Shown: positions 1 to 14,594 of the stretch, one piece after another | Layout of the letters: each line of letters opens with the position of its first letter | How positions within the stretch are numbered: the first letter of the stretch is position 1 | Source of the DNA: Bigelowiella natans CCMP2755 | Taxonomy: Eukaryota; Cercozoa; Chlorarachniophyceae | Direction: 5' to 3' | Length of the DNA stretch: 64,000 nt | NCBI GenBank assembly: GCA_000320545.1 | Contig: ADNK01000149.1 | Coordinates: forward strand, 124,001 to 188,000 | The notes under the pieces: model-generated | What the model saw: only the letters and a program-made list of their open reading frames with translations | Databases searched by the model: none | What the model was told of the DNA's origin: nothing | Made by a program: the position numbers and the translations under genes

Positions 1-135
1 CTGCTCCGTGGCCTTCTTTACAGCATTGTGCTCCTGGTAGAACAGCTTTTGGAAAGGAACAAGCTTCACTGCTGACCAATCGATGTCAACAAGTCCGCTT
101 CCTAGCGAGGAAGATCCTGCTGAGTCTATTGCCAT
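1..135 (-). CDS. DEAD-box RNA helicase (DDX5/DBP2-like), N-terminus only
   Basis: This is the first 45 codons of a gene that runs off the left edge of the window. The ATG is at 133-135 on the minus strand and the frame stays open to base 1. The peptide carries the pre-Q-motif signature of DDX5/Dbp2-type RNA helicases: an acidic residue-Trp (IDW), then KLVPFQKLFYQEHNAV followed by KKATEQ. In the family this reads roughly L-x-x-FEKNFYxEHP-x-V-x-x-RT-x-x-E and lies just upstream of the Q motif. Known members are ATP-dependent RNA helicases acting in splicing, ribosome assembly and mRNA export. No catalytic motif is inside the window, so the subfamily rests on this one conserved segment. A related DEAD-box group with the same N-terminal segment is possible. 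Confidence 0.72.
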   Translation of the reverse strand, partial: MAIDSAGSSSLGSGLVDIDWSAVKLVPFQKLFYQEHNAVKKATEQ

Positions 136-1080
136 TAGAATAGTAAGTAGAGAATGAGGGGGGTAAGAAGATAAAGAAGAGAAAAGCAAGAACGACTATG
201 TGAGGTGATTCACTTCGTTAGATTTATGCGACAGAGAGAAAGCAACGTGGATGTGATCTAGAAGAACCAACAGCAGCAGATATATCATCGAAGTGACATC
301 ATCACATTGTCGAGTTTTATCACATTGTTGAGTGTAAGTTGGTTGACGCCTTTGCTTCGTCTCGGCTTCGGCCTCTTCCCTTGGCATCGGTCCAATGACG
401 CCGTCAGATGATGGTAGGGGGGGAGGGGGAGGTGGGCCTTTCGTTTGAATTATCTTGACCTCTCCGTCACTTTTCCTGATACGTGTTTGTGTACAGTGTG
501 TGTGTCAGCGTCTGTGTGGTGTGTGCATGTGGATGCAGGTTTCAGATATAACAGGAAGATAAGTGGCAATAAGCGGAATTCACTCCTCCTCCTCCTCATT
601 CCCGTCGTCGTCTCTCTCTCTCTCTCTCTTCTCTTTATTTGCCCTCGTTTCCTTTTCCGAGAATGAAAGATGACCAGCTGTCAGTCTGGCAATCCCAGTA
701 CATCCAAACAGCTTTCACCTGAACGTGGAGAAGGAATTCAAACGACGAAGGAGGAGAAACTCAAACACACACACACACACACACACACAAACAAAGACTC
801 AAAGTGGAGAGAGGGACCAGAGTTGGGTTAGGAGCCAGGTCTTCCGCATACAGCCAGCCTAAATAATAGATGACATAAGATGCATGCAAAGAGAAAACGA
901 AATTTTAGACAAGGATCTCCGGTAATAAGGGTTGTTCCAAGGGAAAAAATGGCACAAACAACAAATGCAGAACGTACCAATCTCTTCATTCAATGGTTAG
1001 GTTTTCGATAGAGAAGAAAGAGGAGAGAGGAGAGAAAGAGGGGAGAAAGGGAGGGGGTAGAAAAAGAGGGACTCTATCGT
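136..1080. other. Non-coding stretch between two minus-strand genes
   Basis: I see no supported gene here. It would hold the promoter and 5' UTR of the DEAD-box helicase and the 3' flank of the next minus-strand gene. It has short simple repeats: CT runs near 613-630, a (CA)n run at about 765-789, and a purine-rich GA tract at about 1012-1070. Confidence 0.5.
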
Positions 1081-1406
1081 CTAGTAAGCACCTTCGCCAC
1101 TATTAGGGTCCAGGCCTACGATCCACTGGCCCTTTTCCTCATGAAAGTACAGATAGAATTCACCGTCTCCTTCCATAGTCGCAACCTGTGTGGATATCAC
1201 AGTACTCTTAGATAGAAATCGTAAGGAGCAAGCGTTTCGTAAGTTGAGCATCGACGACGACGTACTGGCAAGAAGAATCAACATTTCAGTGGTGGTGGAG
1301 GATGGATGAAAGGTCTTCTCGTTTTGAGCTGGGTTCTTTATACCTTCCCTCCTTGGTCGATGTACGTTCCGATGAAAGGAGCTCCGTCGAACACATCCTC
1401 ACGGCC
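1081..1406 (-). CDS. Last two exons of a small gene with a Tyr/Trp module (unknown function)
   Basis: I read two minus-strand exons. The upstream exon, 1406-1344 (21 codons), encodes GREDVFDGAPFIGTYIDQ and three more residues. The last exon, 1185-1081 (34 codons plus TAG), contains GEFYLYFHEEKGQW and ends NSGEGAY. The 158-bp intron between them starts GTATAA and ends ACACAG, and the join is in phase. The joined peptide has the pattern G-x-Y, then YLYF, then W-x-x-G, then A-Y. It resembles a short repeated module I associate with proteins of unknown function in marine protists, but I cannot name a family. Exons further upstream were not found, so this is the 3' part of a gene. The start of the 1406 exon is a guess (acceptor TAAG). 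Confidence 0.4.
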
Positions 1407-2725
1407 CTTATCAAAGCAAAATGTCGAGACTCATGACATGGAGGAGGAGGAGGAGGTGGAGGAGGAGGATGTTCGTGACCGATAGTCACGGTAGGGAGCA
1501 GGGGAAAATACGATTCGAATGACAACTATGGAACATGTGCCACGTATCTAGTTCGTAGCAAATGTAACGAGCGGCCTTAATGTATCTGCCTGCGGCCGCA
1601 TCATCATGATGACCCCAGACCCAAATGCTTTTTGCTATAGCGCTCATTGACATGTGCCATCGGGATTACTGTATGCTTTGCATAAAATATTCACCCGACG
1701 GGGTGTTATACAAACGAACCAAGATCTTGTAGTGGGTCCCTATTTGCCCTTCGCTCATGCGAAACTACTCCCCTGGGCGAATCTCGGGTGCAAACCGTCT
1801 AAGATAAAGAGGGAGGTAGATTTAGACGCGGACTGGACTCCGTCGCCGGAGATAGCCACACATGGATGATATTTCTCCATACTGATCCATACATGTACAT
1901 GCGTCCGTAAAGATTAAACACGTGCACTGCTCAATGCGGGTGGTGGTGGCACGGTTTAGTGTGCACGCGCATCCGCACAAGAGCGACCTCTTGGGAAAAT
2001 GATTGCCGAATCACTATAATCCAACTGGGAGTAAATTCATGCGATATATATCTAACATAGAGGAACTTTGGGAATGAACGTACTAGGCCGATTATTACAA
2101 AGAGTTACGCCCCTTCTAAGAAGAAAGACTCGGAGAAACAACTGGCGAAAAGAAGTCCAGCTCGTGATGTCTGACTCACAGATTTTATAATTTCGTTTTC
2201 ATATTGCGACAGCCTGATGTTACCGAATTTGTCCAAAAAACCCGTTTCTAAAGGAATTCACGGAATCCAGCCTTCAACCGGCAGGTGGAGGGAAAAAAGG
2301 CAACCGGGATTCTCCGGAAAAATACAGATTTCTGTATATTTTTCTTCAGCGTCTTCTATAAAGACCAAAAAAATGGGTAAATAAACGGCGTTCAGGGATT
2401 AGTTATTTCTGTCAATTTTTGCCCAATGACGAAATCTGGAAGAATCCACTACGAAGTACGACTATCAGAGAGGAGGAGAGCGAGATTCGAAGTTAACGGA
2501 CAGCAGGAGAGAAGTCAGGCGTAGCGGCTACCTCCAATGTCCCAGGTCTTTGCATATTATCTTGCAGATCTGATCCAACATGAATTAATGGGGAAGAGGG
2601 ATTAAGAATGTAGTCTAGGTTGATCAGATGTGCCTTCTCCTTCTTTTCGTCATCTCCTGTAGCATAAACATGAACTGCAAAGGCCGCTAAGCCTTGCTAT
2701 TAATTAGAAAAACTGGGAAGGGCAG
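1407..2725. other. Head-to-head region: upstream of TSG101 and of the small minus-strand gene
   Basis: No exon could be assigned with confidence. A GGA/CTC triplet tract lies at about 1438-1470. Missing 5' exons of both flanking genes should be in here. For TSG101 one candidate first exon is the 9-base piece 2537-2545 (ATG TCC CAG, followed by GTCTTTGC). It ends in phase 0, as the next exon requires, and would give an MSQ start. The evidence for it is thin. Confidence 0.4.
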
Positions 2726-5692
<2,967 letters not shown>

Positions 5693-6842
5693 AGGATGAT
5701 GTGAGTTGGAATGTATGACGAAGATTGACGGTGAAATGAATGAACACATGTACAACGCCGAACATCGCGGTCGCTTGGTATCGCATGTTATATTATCTCT
5801 AGATGTATGGTACACTCGTTTTCCGAATTGCCGCTACAAATTTGCGCCATGGCTTCATCGAGCTATGCTATCGCCCGCTCTAGAAAGACTTCCTTTTAGC
5901 ATCCTTGCGATGTCCAGCTAGCTAAATATTTCTACAATACAAGCCTGCATATAGACCCGTCATGATGCTTGTGGTAGCTTATTATTTCGGAGTGTTCAGA
6001 TGCTATAATCTAGCTAATCTCTAGCATCGCAACATGAGACGGAGCTGTCTAGATGCAATGGAGTAACCTTGAATCTTGAGATATTGCACAACTCACACAG
6101 CTAGCTAGCTAGCTAGACAGCAATGAAGCGGCTACATGCTAGCGTGCAGTTTTCGTGTGCAATTGCACAGTTCGTTGCACGTCGCACAGCCACATCTAGA
6201 CATCGCAACGACATCGCATCTGCAGATCAGTACGCTAGCACGGCTAGACGGCACACCAAGGCAGCAAGCGCAAATGACGATCATGGCGCATGCTAGCTAG
6301 CTAGATGGAGGCGGACATGATGACGACTTTCGTATCCAGCACACATGCACAGAACGTACACAAGTGAGCCTGTGGACATTGTATGTGGCCGCTGCTTTAT
6401 TGCGTGCATTGCTAGATTGACATTGCACACATTGCAGCTTGCCGCAAAAAGCACGACGCCGTTGAAAAACTGAGTGAAACTAGTCAGTATTTTGCACAAC
6501 GGAGCCACCGCTAGCACTGGTACGTAGCTGGGTGACACATCCAATGTCTGTCCATCCTTCCGGTGCATATCTAGCACTTATGTGCTAGTTGCAGTAAAAT
6601 TATGTGCACTGCATGCTGGCATGCCATGCTCATCCGTGACAAACCAAGCAAAATGTATCCTTAGCGTCGTTAATGTTGCTAATTTATACATAGACTTGTC
6701 TTATATTGGTCGGTTGTATCTAGAATTAAGCTAGAAATGGTCGAGCTTCATTATATCATACAATAATGCTGAACGTAGTCGCATCAAGGAAAAAAGTTTA
6801 TTTTCATCATTGACAAGGAGTAAGTGCATTTACACTTGCTTG
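5693..6842. other. Tail-to-tail spacer A (TSG101 / midasin), CTAG-rich
   Basis: The stop codons of TSG101 (+) and midasin (-) face each other across 1150 bp. No gene is visible. The stretch is rich in CTAG, GCATGC and TGCA: TAGC repeats ending in TAGACA at 6099-6120, GCATGCTAGCTAGCTAGA at about 6288-6305, CTAGC at many other sites. A degenerate copy of the hairpin seen in other tail-to-tail spacers may lie at about 6384-6425 (TGTGGCCGCTGCTTTAT). A possible midasin polyadenylation signal (AAATAAA on the minus strand) lies at about 6796-6806. Confidence 0.6.
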
Positions 6843-8976
6843 TTAGGAGCAATGCTGCACAAGCTCGAACCACTGTTTAAGAGTGTCAGCAACTATCTCC
6901 GGGAGCTGGCTTAGATCGCGCATGATTATGTAAAATGGAAACGGAAAATCCTCTAGATATTGTACGATCTTGAGCTTGCCGTTCGGATATGTCACCGACC
7001 TCAGCTTGAGTATGGAATGCTTCGGATCTGGGCTATCAACAACCAACAAGACCAGGAGCTGCCCGCGGTGAAGAGCCTCACGACACCAGCGCGCGACCTT
7101 ATCGCGATCCTGCTGCATCCTGGCATCCGAAATAATGAACACGAGTTGGAGCACCTGCTGTCCCGAGCTTGTGCGTGAGCGCACAGACTTTGAATTCCTC
7201 GCGTCGGCCAGCATTTGAATGACGCTCTTGATTAGTTTCGCCCACTCCGTCGTCTTCTGCTCGAAGCTGAACTCGGAGAGCGCCTTTTCACCAGAGGTGT
7301 GGGAGAATGGCTGGCCGAAAGGGTGGATCAGATTGACCCGATCTCCAAAAGACAGCACCGAGATGTCCCCAACTTCCAGCAGATTTAGGGCCTGTGTAAG
7401 TGTGGCTAACGCCTCCAGAGCCAGCGTCCCAGCGGAATTAACCATCATGCTTTCACTGTCATCAATCGCAATCATGACCTGGTAGTCTCTCTTGTCTGGC
7501 TTCGTTCGGCGCATCCATATCTTATCCTTCCGAAACTGGCTGGCAATGTACGGGATTACCTTCTTGATGTTGATGCGCTTACCAGCTTTATAATCACCTT
7601 TTAGACGCGTTGCCGAGATGGGCTCTAGGATCGCCCGTAGCTGCTCGCACAGCCGTCTGCTTAGCCCCCCAGTAAGAATTGTGAGCTTTTCCCACTGTTC
7701 ACCCCACTTTGCATCGTCTAAATTACTGTTTGCCATCTCCTTCCGCATGGCCGAGTCAAGCTCTTGGCGAATTCGGGAAGCCTCTTCTTCGGTGATTTCC
7801 ACCTGCTTATCTTCTTCCTCTTCACCTCCACCCATGACGTGTTTCTCAGCCACTTCTCCGATAAGGTACTGCGGCATCTCTGCATCCTTATCATCAAGCT
7901 TCTGCTCAAGGAGTTGGTCGTTATTGTTTTCGTCATCGTCCTTATCCAGCTTCAGATCGTCATCGTCCTCGTCCATATTTTCCTCCCTTTCATTTTGCAC
8001 ATCTCGCTTCCGTCTCAAGGATCCTCGGCGCGTGTTGTCGCTGCTCTGCTTATTCTGGTCATCATCATCATCATCTTGCTGCTCATTTTGACCGCCGTGC
8101 GGCTTGTCCTCACCTGTTTCGGTTTGGTCCACATCAAGCTGTTGCTCATCCTCTTCGTTGCTGTCGTCTTGCTCCTTCTCGTGCAAGTTCGATTCGTCAA
8201 CATCTTGATCGTCAGCTGCGGCTGCCACCTGTGCATCAGCCTTCTCATCTTCTTTCACGTGCTGGAACTCGCCCTGGGGATGCTCATCATCGCCGTCCTT
8301 CCCCCCTTCACCATCATCATCGTCATCATCGTTATTGTCGCTGTCATGTACGACATGATCCTCTGACTCTTCCTCCCCCACCATCTTCAGCTTTTCGTGC
8401 CACTTCTTCAGTGCATCTCCAAGGCTTCTGTAGGGGTTCGGCTCCTTAAGTAACTGATTGAGCGCTTGCTGCGCTTCCTGCCCCTGGCCATCCTCCTCCT
8501 GCGGCTGCTCATCCTGCGGTTTGGGTGCGGAGTGCTGCAGCTTTCCCTCATTTGTGTCGGATTGCTAAGAAAGTACGATTTTATTGTGATCATGAACGGC
8601 GATACATCGTGAAAAGTTGGGAAGTTAAAGATGAAAAAATGGAGGAAAGCTTGAATCGTAGCGAAAATAGCTAATGGCTATTCCTGAAAAGACGTCGTAG
8701 GACAAAATCCATTACAGTGCTATTACTACTGCTGCAGTATTATTTTAAACAGTGACGCCTCACGATGAACAACCCTACCATGAGCTGCTCAGCCTGATCT
8801 TGCCCTGCATCAAGCCCATCGCTCTCCCCCTTTGGATCCGAACTCGCAGCATTCGGCTGATTGGCCTTTTCCTCCTCTTTTTCCTCCTCGAGACCGTTGC
8901 TGCCTTGGTTTCCAATGTCGCCTGCGGAGAAGGAAATGATAACATTGTTTTCCTAGTGGCCGTCATCACAACGCCC

Positions 8977-9021
<45 letters not shown>

Positions 9022-10389
9022 TGCTTCCTTCTTCTCCTCCTCCTCTTCCCATTCTCTCTCAAGCTCTCGCCAAAAATTCATTCGCATGCGATTCACCTTG
9101 GACCTCCTCCTGAGCTTGAGGTTCATCATCTTGAGTATCTATTTTGCTCACGCCGTCTTCATTCTCCTTCCCTTCCTCCTCTTCCTCCTCATTTTGCTGT
9201 TCGTCGTCGGGTTCGGCCTCCAGGTTGTCTTTGCCTTGATTCTCTGTCCCATCTTCCTCCTGTTGTTGATGGTTCTCCGGATCCTTCTCCTCTCCACCAG
9301 CATCGGTATCATCCTTATCGAGTTGAATGCCTTCCTCCTCATCCGCATCTTGATTATCTTCGTTCTCTTCTTTGCTTTCCTCCTCCTCCTCATTGTTCAG
9401 CTCTTGGCCCGTATTCACGTCGATGTTATCAAGGTCGTCTGGTCCTTCATTCCCTTCTTCTTCCCCTCCATCGTCTTCATCTCCCTGTTCCTCCTCCTCC
9501 TCTCCTTCTTCATCAAGTTTGAGTTCCTCCGGAAACTCCATAGGATTGATTCCTGTCGGCAAAAGCGAGAGGGGTGCTCAGGTTACTATATTGAGGTATT
9601 GTTGAGTGTTCAACGTCGTCCAAAAACAATAATTCTTCTTACTACCTGTATTTTCCTGATATTGCTCATCGCCATCCCTAATGGGGTTTTCATCATTTTC
9701 GTCGTCCTCATTCTCCTTCTCCTCGTTCATTTCCGGCATCTTCTCATCCTCCTCCTGCTGCTGCTGTTCCTTCTGATCTTCGGGTTTCCGTTCCTCTTTG
9801 CCTTCCTCCTCGGCGCCGTCGTCCTTGGCGGCTTGCTCGATGTTGTCTCCGCCTGTGGAATGATGGGGAATTCATTGTTTTTAGGATGAAAACTAGGCGA
9901 GAACACACGATATAGTACAGAATAACAACATCCACAGAAGGAAAAAATGATTAGTTTCTTCTCCGCGAAGGGCCTCGAGGTGTGCTTGAAGATAATACCA
10001 TGCTTGCTACTATTCAGGAGGAGGAACATATAGAGACAGATGAAGAGGGGAGGGGGATGTACCTTGCACAGGAGCATCCTTCTCTATCTTATCGTCCTCT
10101 TTTTCTTTTTGGTTTTCGTCATCGTCGTCCTCGCTTGAATCACCATCCCATAGCTTCTCATCTATTGCGTTCTGTAAGATGATATACCACACATGCGTGT
10201 CACAATCGACGCAACCGAGGACGTACAAGGGGTAGCGAATATCACATATACAGTTACACACACACACAGACATACTGACACACACACACACACACACACA
10301 AAGGTGATACATGTAACCCAGATTCCTACGTCCTACCTCTCATCATCTAAAAAAATTTAAAAATGACGACGATCGAAATCATCAACCTT
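6843..10389 (-). other. MDN1: Midasin acidic tail and MIDAS domain
   Basis: Six exons encode the Asp/Glu-rich tether and the C-terminal von Willebrand-type MIDAS domain. The tether includes runs such as EEDDDDEN and EEGEEEEEQ. A conserved pre-MIDAS segment reads LKGDYKAGKRINIKKVIPYI. The metal site is IDDSES (near residue 6417), followed by SFGDRV and IISDAR. In yeast this domain grips the UBL domains of Ytm1 and Rsa4. The last coding exon is 8564-6843 and ends FELVQHCS. CT, CA and other simple repeats sit in the introns here (about 8981-9018 and 10256-10303), not in the exons. Confidence 0.93.
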
Positions 10390-13300
10390 ATCCTCCCCCA
10401 AGTCCCCCATCTCCCTATCAAGCTCCTCCTCTTCCTCCCCGTCGTCGTTCTCTTCGTTGTCGTCGTTGTCGTCATCCTCGGGGAGGTCGTGCATGTCGCC
10501 CTCAAACTCCTGCTCCATCTCAAGCCCTTCGTCCTCCTTCACATCCTCGTCCTTATTGGCGCTCTGTTCCTCCTGCTGCCCAAGCTCGTTGTTGTCACCG
10601 GAGTTTCCGAGCAACTGCTCTTCGTCCATGATCTCGTTGGACACATCCTTCGCACCGGAGGTGTCGCCCTCTCCCATGCCTGTGCCGTCTGCCGCAGCGT
10701 CGTCATCGTCGTCACCTTCGTCGTCCCCCTCGGCCTCATCGGGGGGTCGGCAAAACCCACGGGCGAACAGCGCATTGCACAGTTTTAGCATTACGTAGCA
10801 CAGCTTGCTCAACGGCGCGTGCAGAGAGAGCAGCAGCTCCACCACCTTCTGTACCTGGGAGAGCAGCTGTGATAAGAGCTGCTGGATGACGAAGATACCG
10901 CTGCTTGTGGTAGTAGCAACGCCAGTTGGACAATTCTGCAAGGCTTTTGTGATCTTCTCGATTCGAAGAGCCTGGATGACCCCCCTAAGATGTCGCTGCC
11001 CTTCTTCCAGTGTCTGTTCCGTACTAGCCACCGTGGTGCCACCAACGAGAGAAGAGGGAAGAGGTAATGCGTCGTCGTCGTCGTCGTCGTCACCCTGTTT
11101 CAGGCTCTGAATTTCCGCGACCCAGTTACCATTCGAATCTTCATCTGCGCCATGTTTGGTTGCGGTAGCCTTTGCTGTTGCTTCCGCGTGTGCCTTCATG
11201 TATCCCGTGCAGAGCTTGTAGACATTCTGGGTCGCAAGCTTCAGTTCTCGAATCAAAACAGACTCTGCTACCTCGGAGATGTCGTCATCAACAGCACCGC
11301 CATCGCCAGCTCTTTTCAGGCTCATAGCAAGGCTATCATCACTAAATCTATTCCTTTTGATTCCTTGGTACATCGCGCCCGTGCGCTTTCTGATCTGCTG
11401 CAGTCCAAGAGACATTCGGGAAATATCTGTAAAGGATCGGCTCATAACGAGGTCGTGGAGGCTTTTCCACAACTTTGCGCAGGAAGAAGTCGGGGTGTTA
11501 TTCAATGAGGAGGAGGACGATAGCTCCAGGGTTGTCGTCACATGGTCTCGTATCGATCGCAGGTCTGCGATCATACTGTCGAGCAACGATGATGCTGATG
11601 CTGATGATGATCCTGCCTCACTGGGAAGTTGTTTCAGGACGAGACCGTGCGTTGTAACGCTGTACACGATATCGTCAATGTGAGACTGAAGGGACCGAAG
11701 AAGAAAACCCTCTGACGACTCCGACCCGCCATTGACAATTGTTCCGTCTTGTGGTAGCTCATCGTTCTCCTGTTCCTCCTCCTCCTCTCTCTCTCTTGCC
11801 TCTGCTACTGCACACACGTCCATCGCCTCTTCCTTCCCCTCCTTTGCATCTGATCGGTGGTGGATATCAATCGCCGCAAGTGCGTTAGAAAGGGAGGCAA
11901 AAAGCTTGCCGAGTTTGGCCAGGTCGAGGCGTTGGCAAGTGAGTGTCGCGAAGAGGTGCTCCGAGTAGCCCGAGGCTCGGCTCGCTTCCGACGGGCTAAT
12001 ATCGGAGTGGCACGTCGTTCTCCTTACACGCAGTTTGAGGAGAAGGTTTGCGCATCGATAGAAGTACTTCTCACTGTATCGACATCCGCCTTGGAAGCCA
12101 TCCTCAAATCCTGGACAGTAGCTGATGATGCTCTTCTTGCATCCAAATGTGCCATCGATGAACACTGCGTCCAGGGGCGGTATGCGGGAGATTCGCATAA
12201 GATCCCCTGCCCATTTCCCCAGCTTTCGTAGATCCGAGAGCCTGTGCGAGACGCCCAAGTCGCGCATGATGCGGAGGAGGTCAACCAGGCCCTTCTTTTT
12301 GTGGTGAATCTTCTTGTGATGGGACAGAGAGAGGGCGAGGGAACGCTCAATGATTCCACCGCTGATTTCTTGGAGGCCCTCCGAAAACTGAGCATGCAGC
12401 CTCGTGTATGTCTGGCTGAAAATTCCCTTTCGAAGGAGCGATCGCACGCGCTTCACAAGCTGATCTTGCCTTTGTTGTCCTGGCTGTTGCTCCTGCTTAT
12501 CCTTTACCTGGGAGGCAAACGTGAAGGATGAGAGAGGAAGCTGTAGCCCGTCAGCAGGGAACCCGATGTGGAGAGAGTAGCTGCGCAACTTCTCTTGTTT
12601 GGTTGCTCGGGTTCTTTTGCCTTTTGATTTCTTCTTTGCTTCTCCGCCAGACGCTGGTTGTTTGTTGTCAATCTTTGCATCCTCCGGCATCTTCTTCTTC
12701 TTCCCGCCTCGAACTACACGCTTCTTCTTTTCGCCTTTGAGCTGATTCTGCTCTTGCTCCTCAAGTTCCTTGTCCCTCTTCGCTCTTCTTTCCTTCACCA
12801 GCTCCTCGATCTCTCGTTTCAGCTGAGAGATATCGATGATGCCATATTCGAGACTATCGTCGTCCTGCTTAGCGTCGGCCTCCTCAATCTGCAGGCGGAT
12901 AATGCTGACAGAAGGGGCGAGCAGGTCCGTATACTGCGTGGAAATTGTGCAGAGCTTCCTGTGGGAGGCCCTTGTTGATGCCCGCAGCGCCCAATAGTTG
13001 GACATATCCCACTTAGCCAGCTTGACTGCATCTTTGAGCTTAGATTCTAACGCTTTTCGGTCCCTAGAGATCCTGCTCATTGCTGCCTCCCTTAACTCCC
13101 TGCTCAGGTAGGCAACATTGCCTAGAATGTTTGCCATTTGCCGTCTGACCTCTTTGGGCAGCTGCAGTTTCCTCCCACCTTCATCTGTTATCTTGTTCGT
13201 GGTAATAGAAGCCTCAGAGTGTTTGGTAGCGATGATTTCATCTCTGAGACTGCCTAGAATCTGCAAGCGCGTATCTAGCTCGCCCAACGAACAACGCTGC

Positions 13301-14554
13301 ACAAACTCCGTCGCTGCCAAGTACAGCTCGGCAAGGAATGCATCGGTTGGCGACGTTGCTTTCACGTCCTCCTGGCCTTTCTTCTTCTTTTTCTGTTGCA
13401 GATCCTTTTTCTTCTTGTCTTTTCGCTCAAAGGTTTTGAGCTCATTCTGGTCGATGTGCAAGATCTCATAGAGCTGGCACCACGCCTCGGTTGCCTTCTT
13501 GGAGTAGTCGCGCTCGACACGTGTGAGCGCCTCGGACCAGGTCTCAAGCTCCATCCGCCTCCAACGCATCACCAGGTTTGATATGCCTTGCAGATGGCCC
13601 TCCAAGCTACAGCGGGACGGCACATAGGCCTGCCACTCCTGTGATTTCTTGAGGATCAGCTCGAGACCAGTGAGTACTTCGATCAAAGGGGAGGCAGACG
13701 TGAGCGACCCCACCCTGTCCGCAATACGAGCCAGCATAACTAGCATGGGATGATCCTCAAACTCTTTCAGGAGGTCAGCCAGCCTCTTCATGTAAATCTT
13801 TAGAGGCTTCTCTACCCTACCGATCTCAACAGCCGAGTAATGGCTCCCGCTCTCATACAGTTCAATTGGCCCGTGTTGCAGCTGCTGCTTCGCTCCTCTT
13901 GTTCTTTTGCTATTTTTCCTCCGCTTTTTTACATCAGCACCTTTCCGTTCAACTTCCAGCCGGTCAGCCCCTCCTCCTCCTCCTCCCTCCTCCTCTTCCT
14001 CCTCTGCGGGCATGGGCAACTTGCTTAAGGTGGTTTTGGCCAAGGAGGTCATGAGAAGATGCGAGCTGGTGGATATCGAGTCGAAGGTTCTTGTGATCTG
14101 CTCCGCCACACCAAGGCTCTTCAGATCCTGAATCAGCTCATACGCGACAAGGTAGCCAGCCTCAAACGCCTGCAGGACATTCTTCTCCTTCATCCTTGGG
14201 AGGGCCGCAGTAGTTGTAGGAGTAGCTTTTTGCTTGCTACCGTAGACGCGTTCGAAGCACGCAAACACGTGTGGAATCATGGCCATGTCCATCTTGAAGC
14301 TCTCCTCCCACGCCTCATGATCTGAATTCAGGTCATCTTTCTGCTTATCGTTGCCCTTCGGATTTGCAGCGATAGGAGCCTCCCCGACAGGGCCTTTGTC
14401 ATCCTTCAGCATGTCCTCCAGACTGATATATCGATCAACCATAGCAAGTAAGTAACTAGCAGAATTCGTTTTGGAGAAGTGAAAGTCAAGAATATATCGA
14501 CAGAACGAACATCCATCATTATAACTCTACACTGCGGTTCGCGAGGGGGGAAAA

Positions 14555-14594
<40 letters not shown>

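Noticed and set aside
7764-8366. 200-codon plus-strand frame of mostly hydrophobic residues
   Set aside because: It is the antisense of the Asp/Glu-rich tail of midasin; GAT/GAG runs read backwards give Ile/Leu/Val runs. The minus strand has clear homology.
9086-9889. 267-codon plus-strand hydrophobic frame resembling a membrane protein
   Set aside because: Same artefact: it runs antisense through three midasin acidic exons and their introns.
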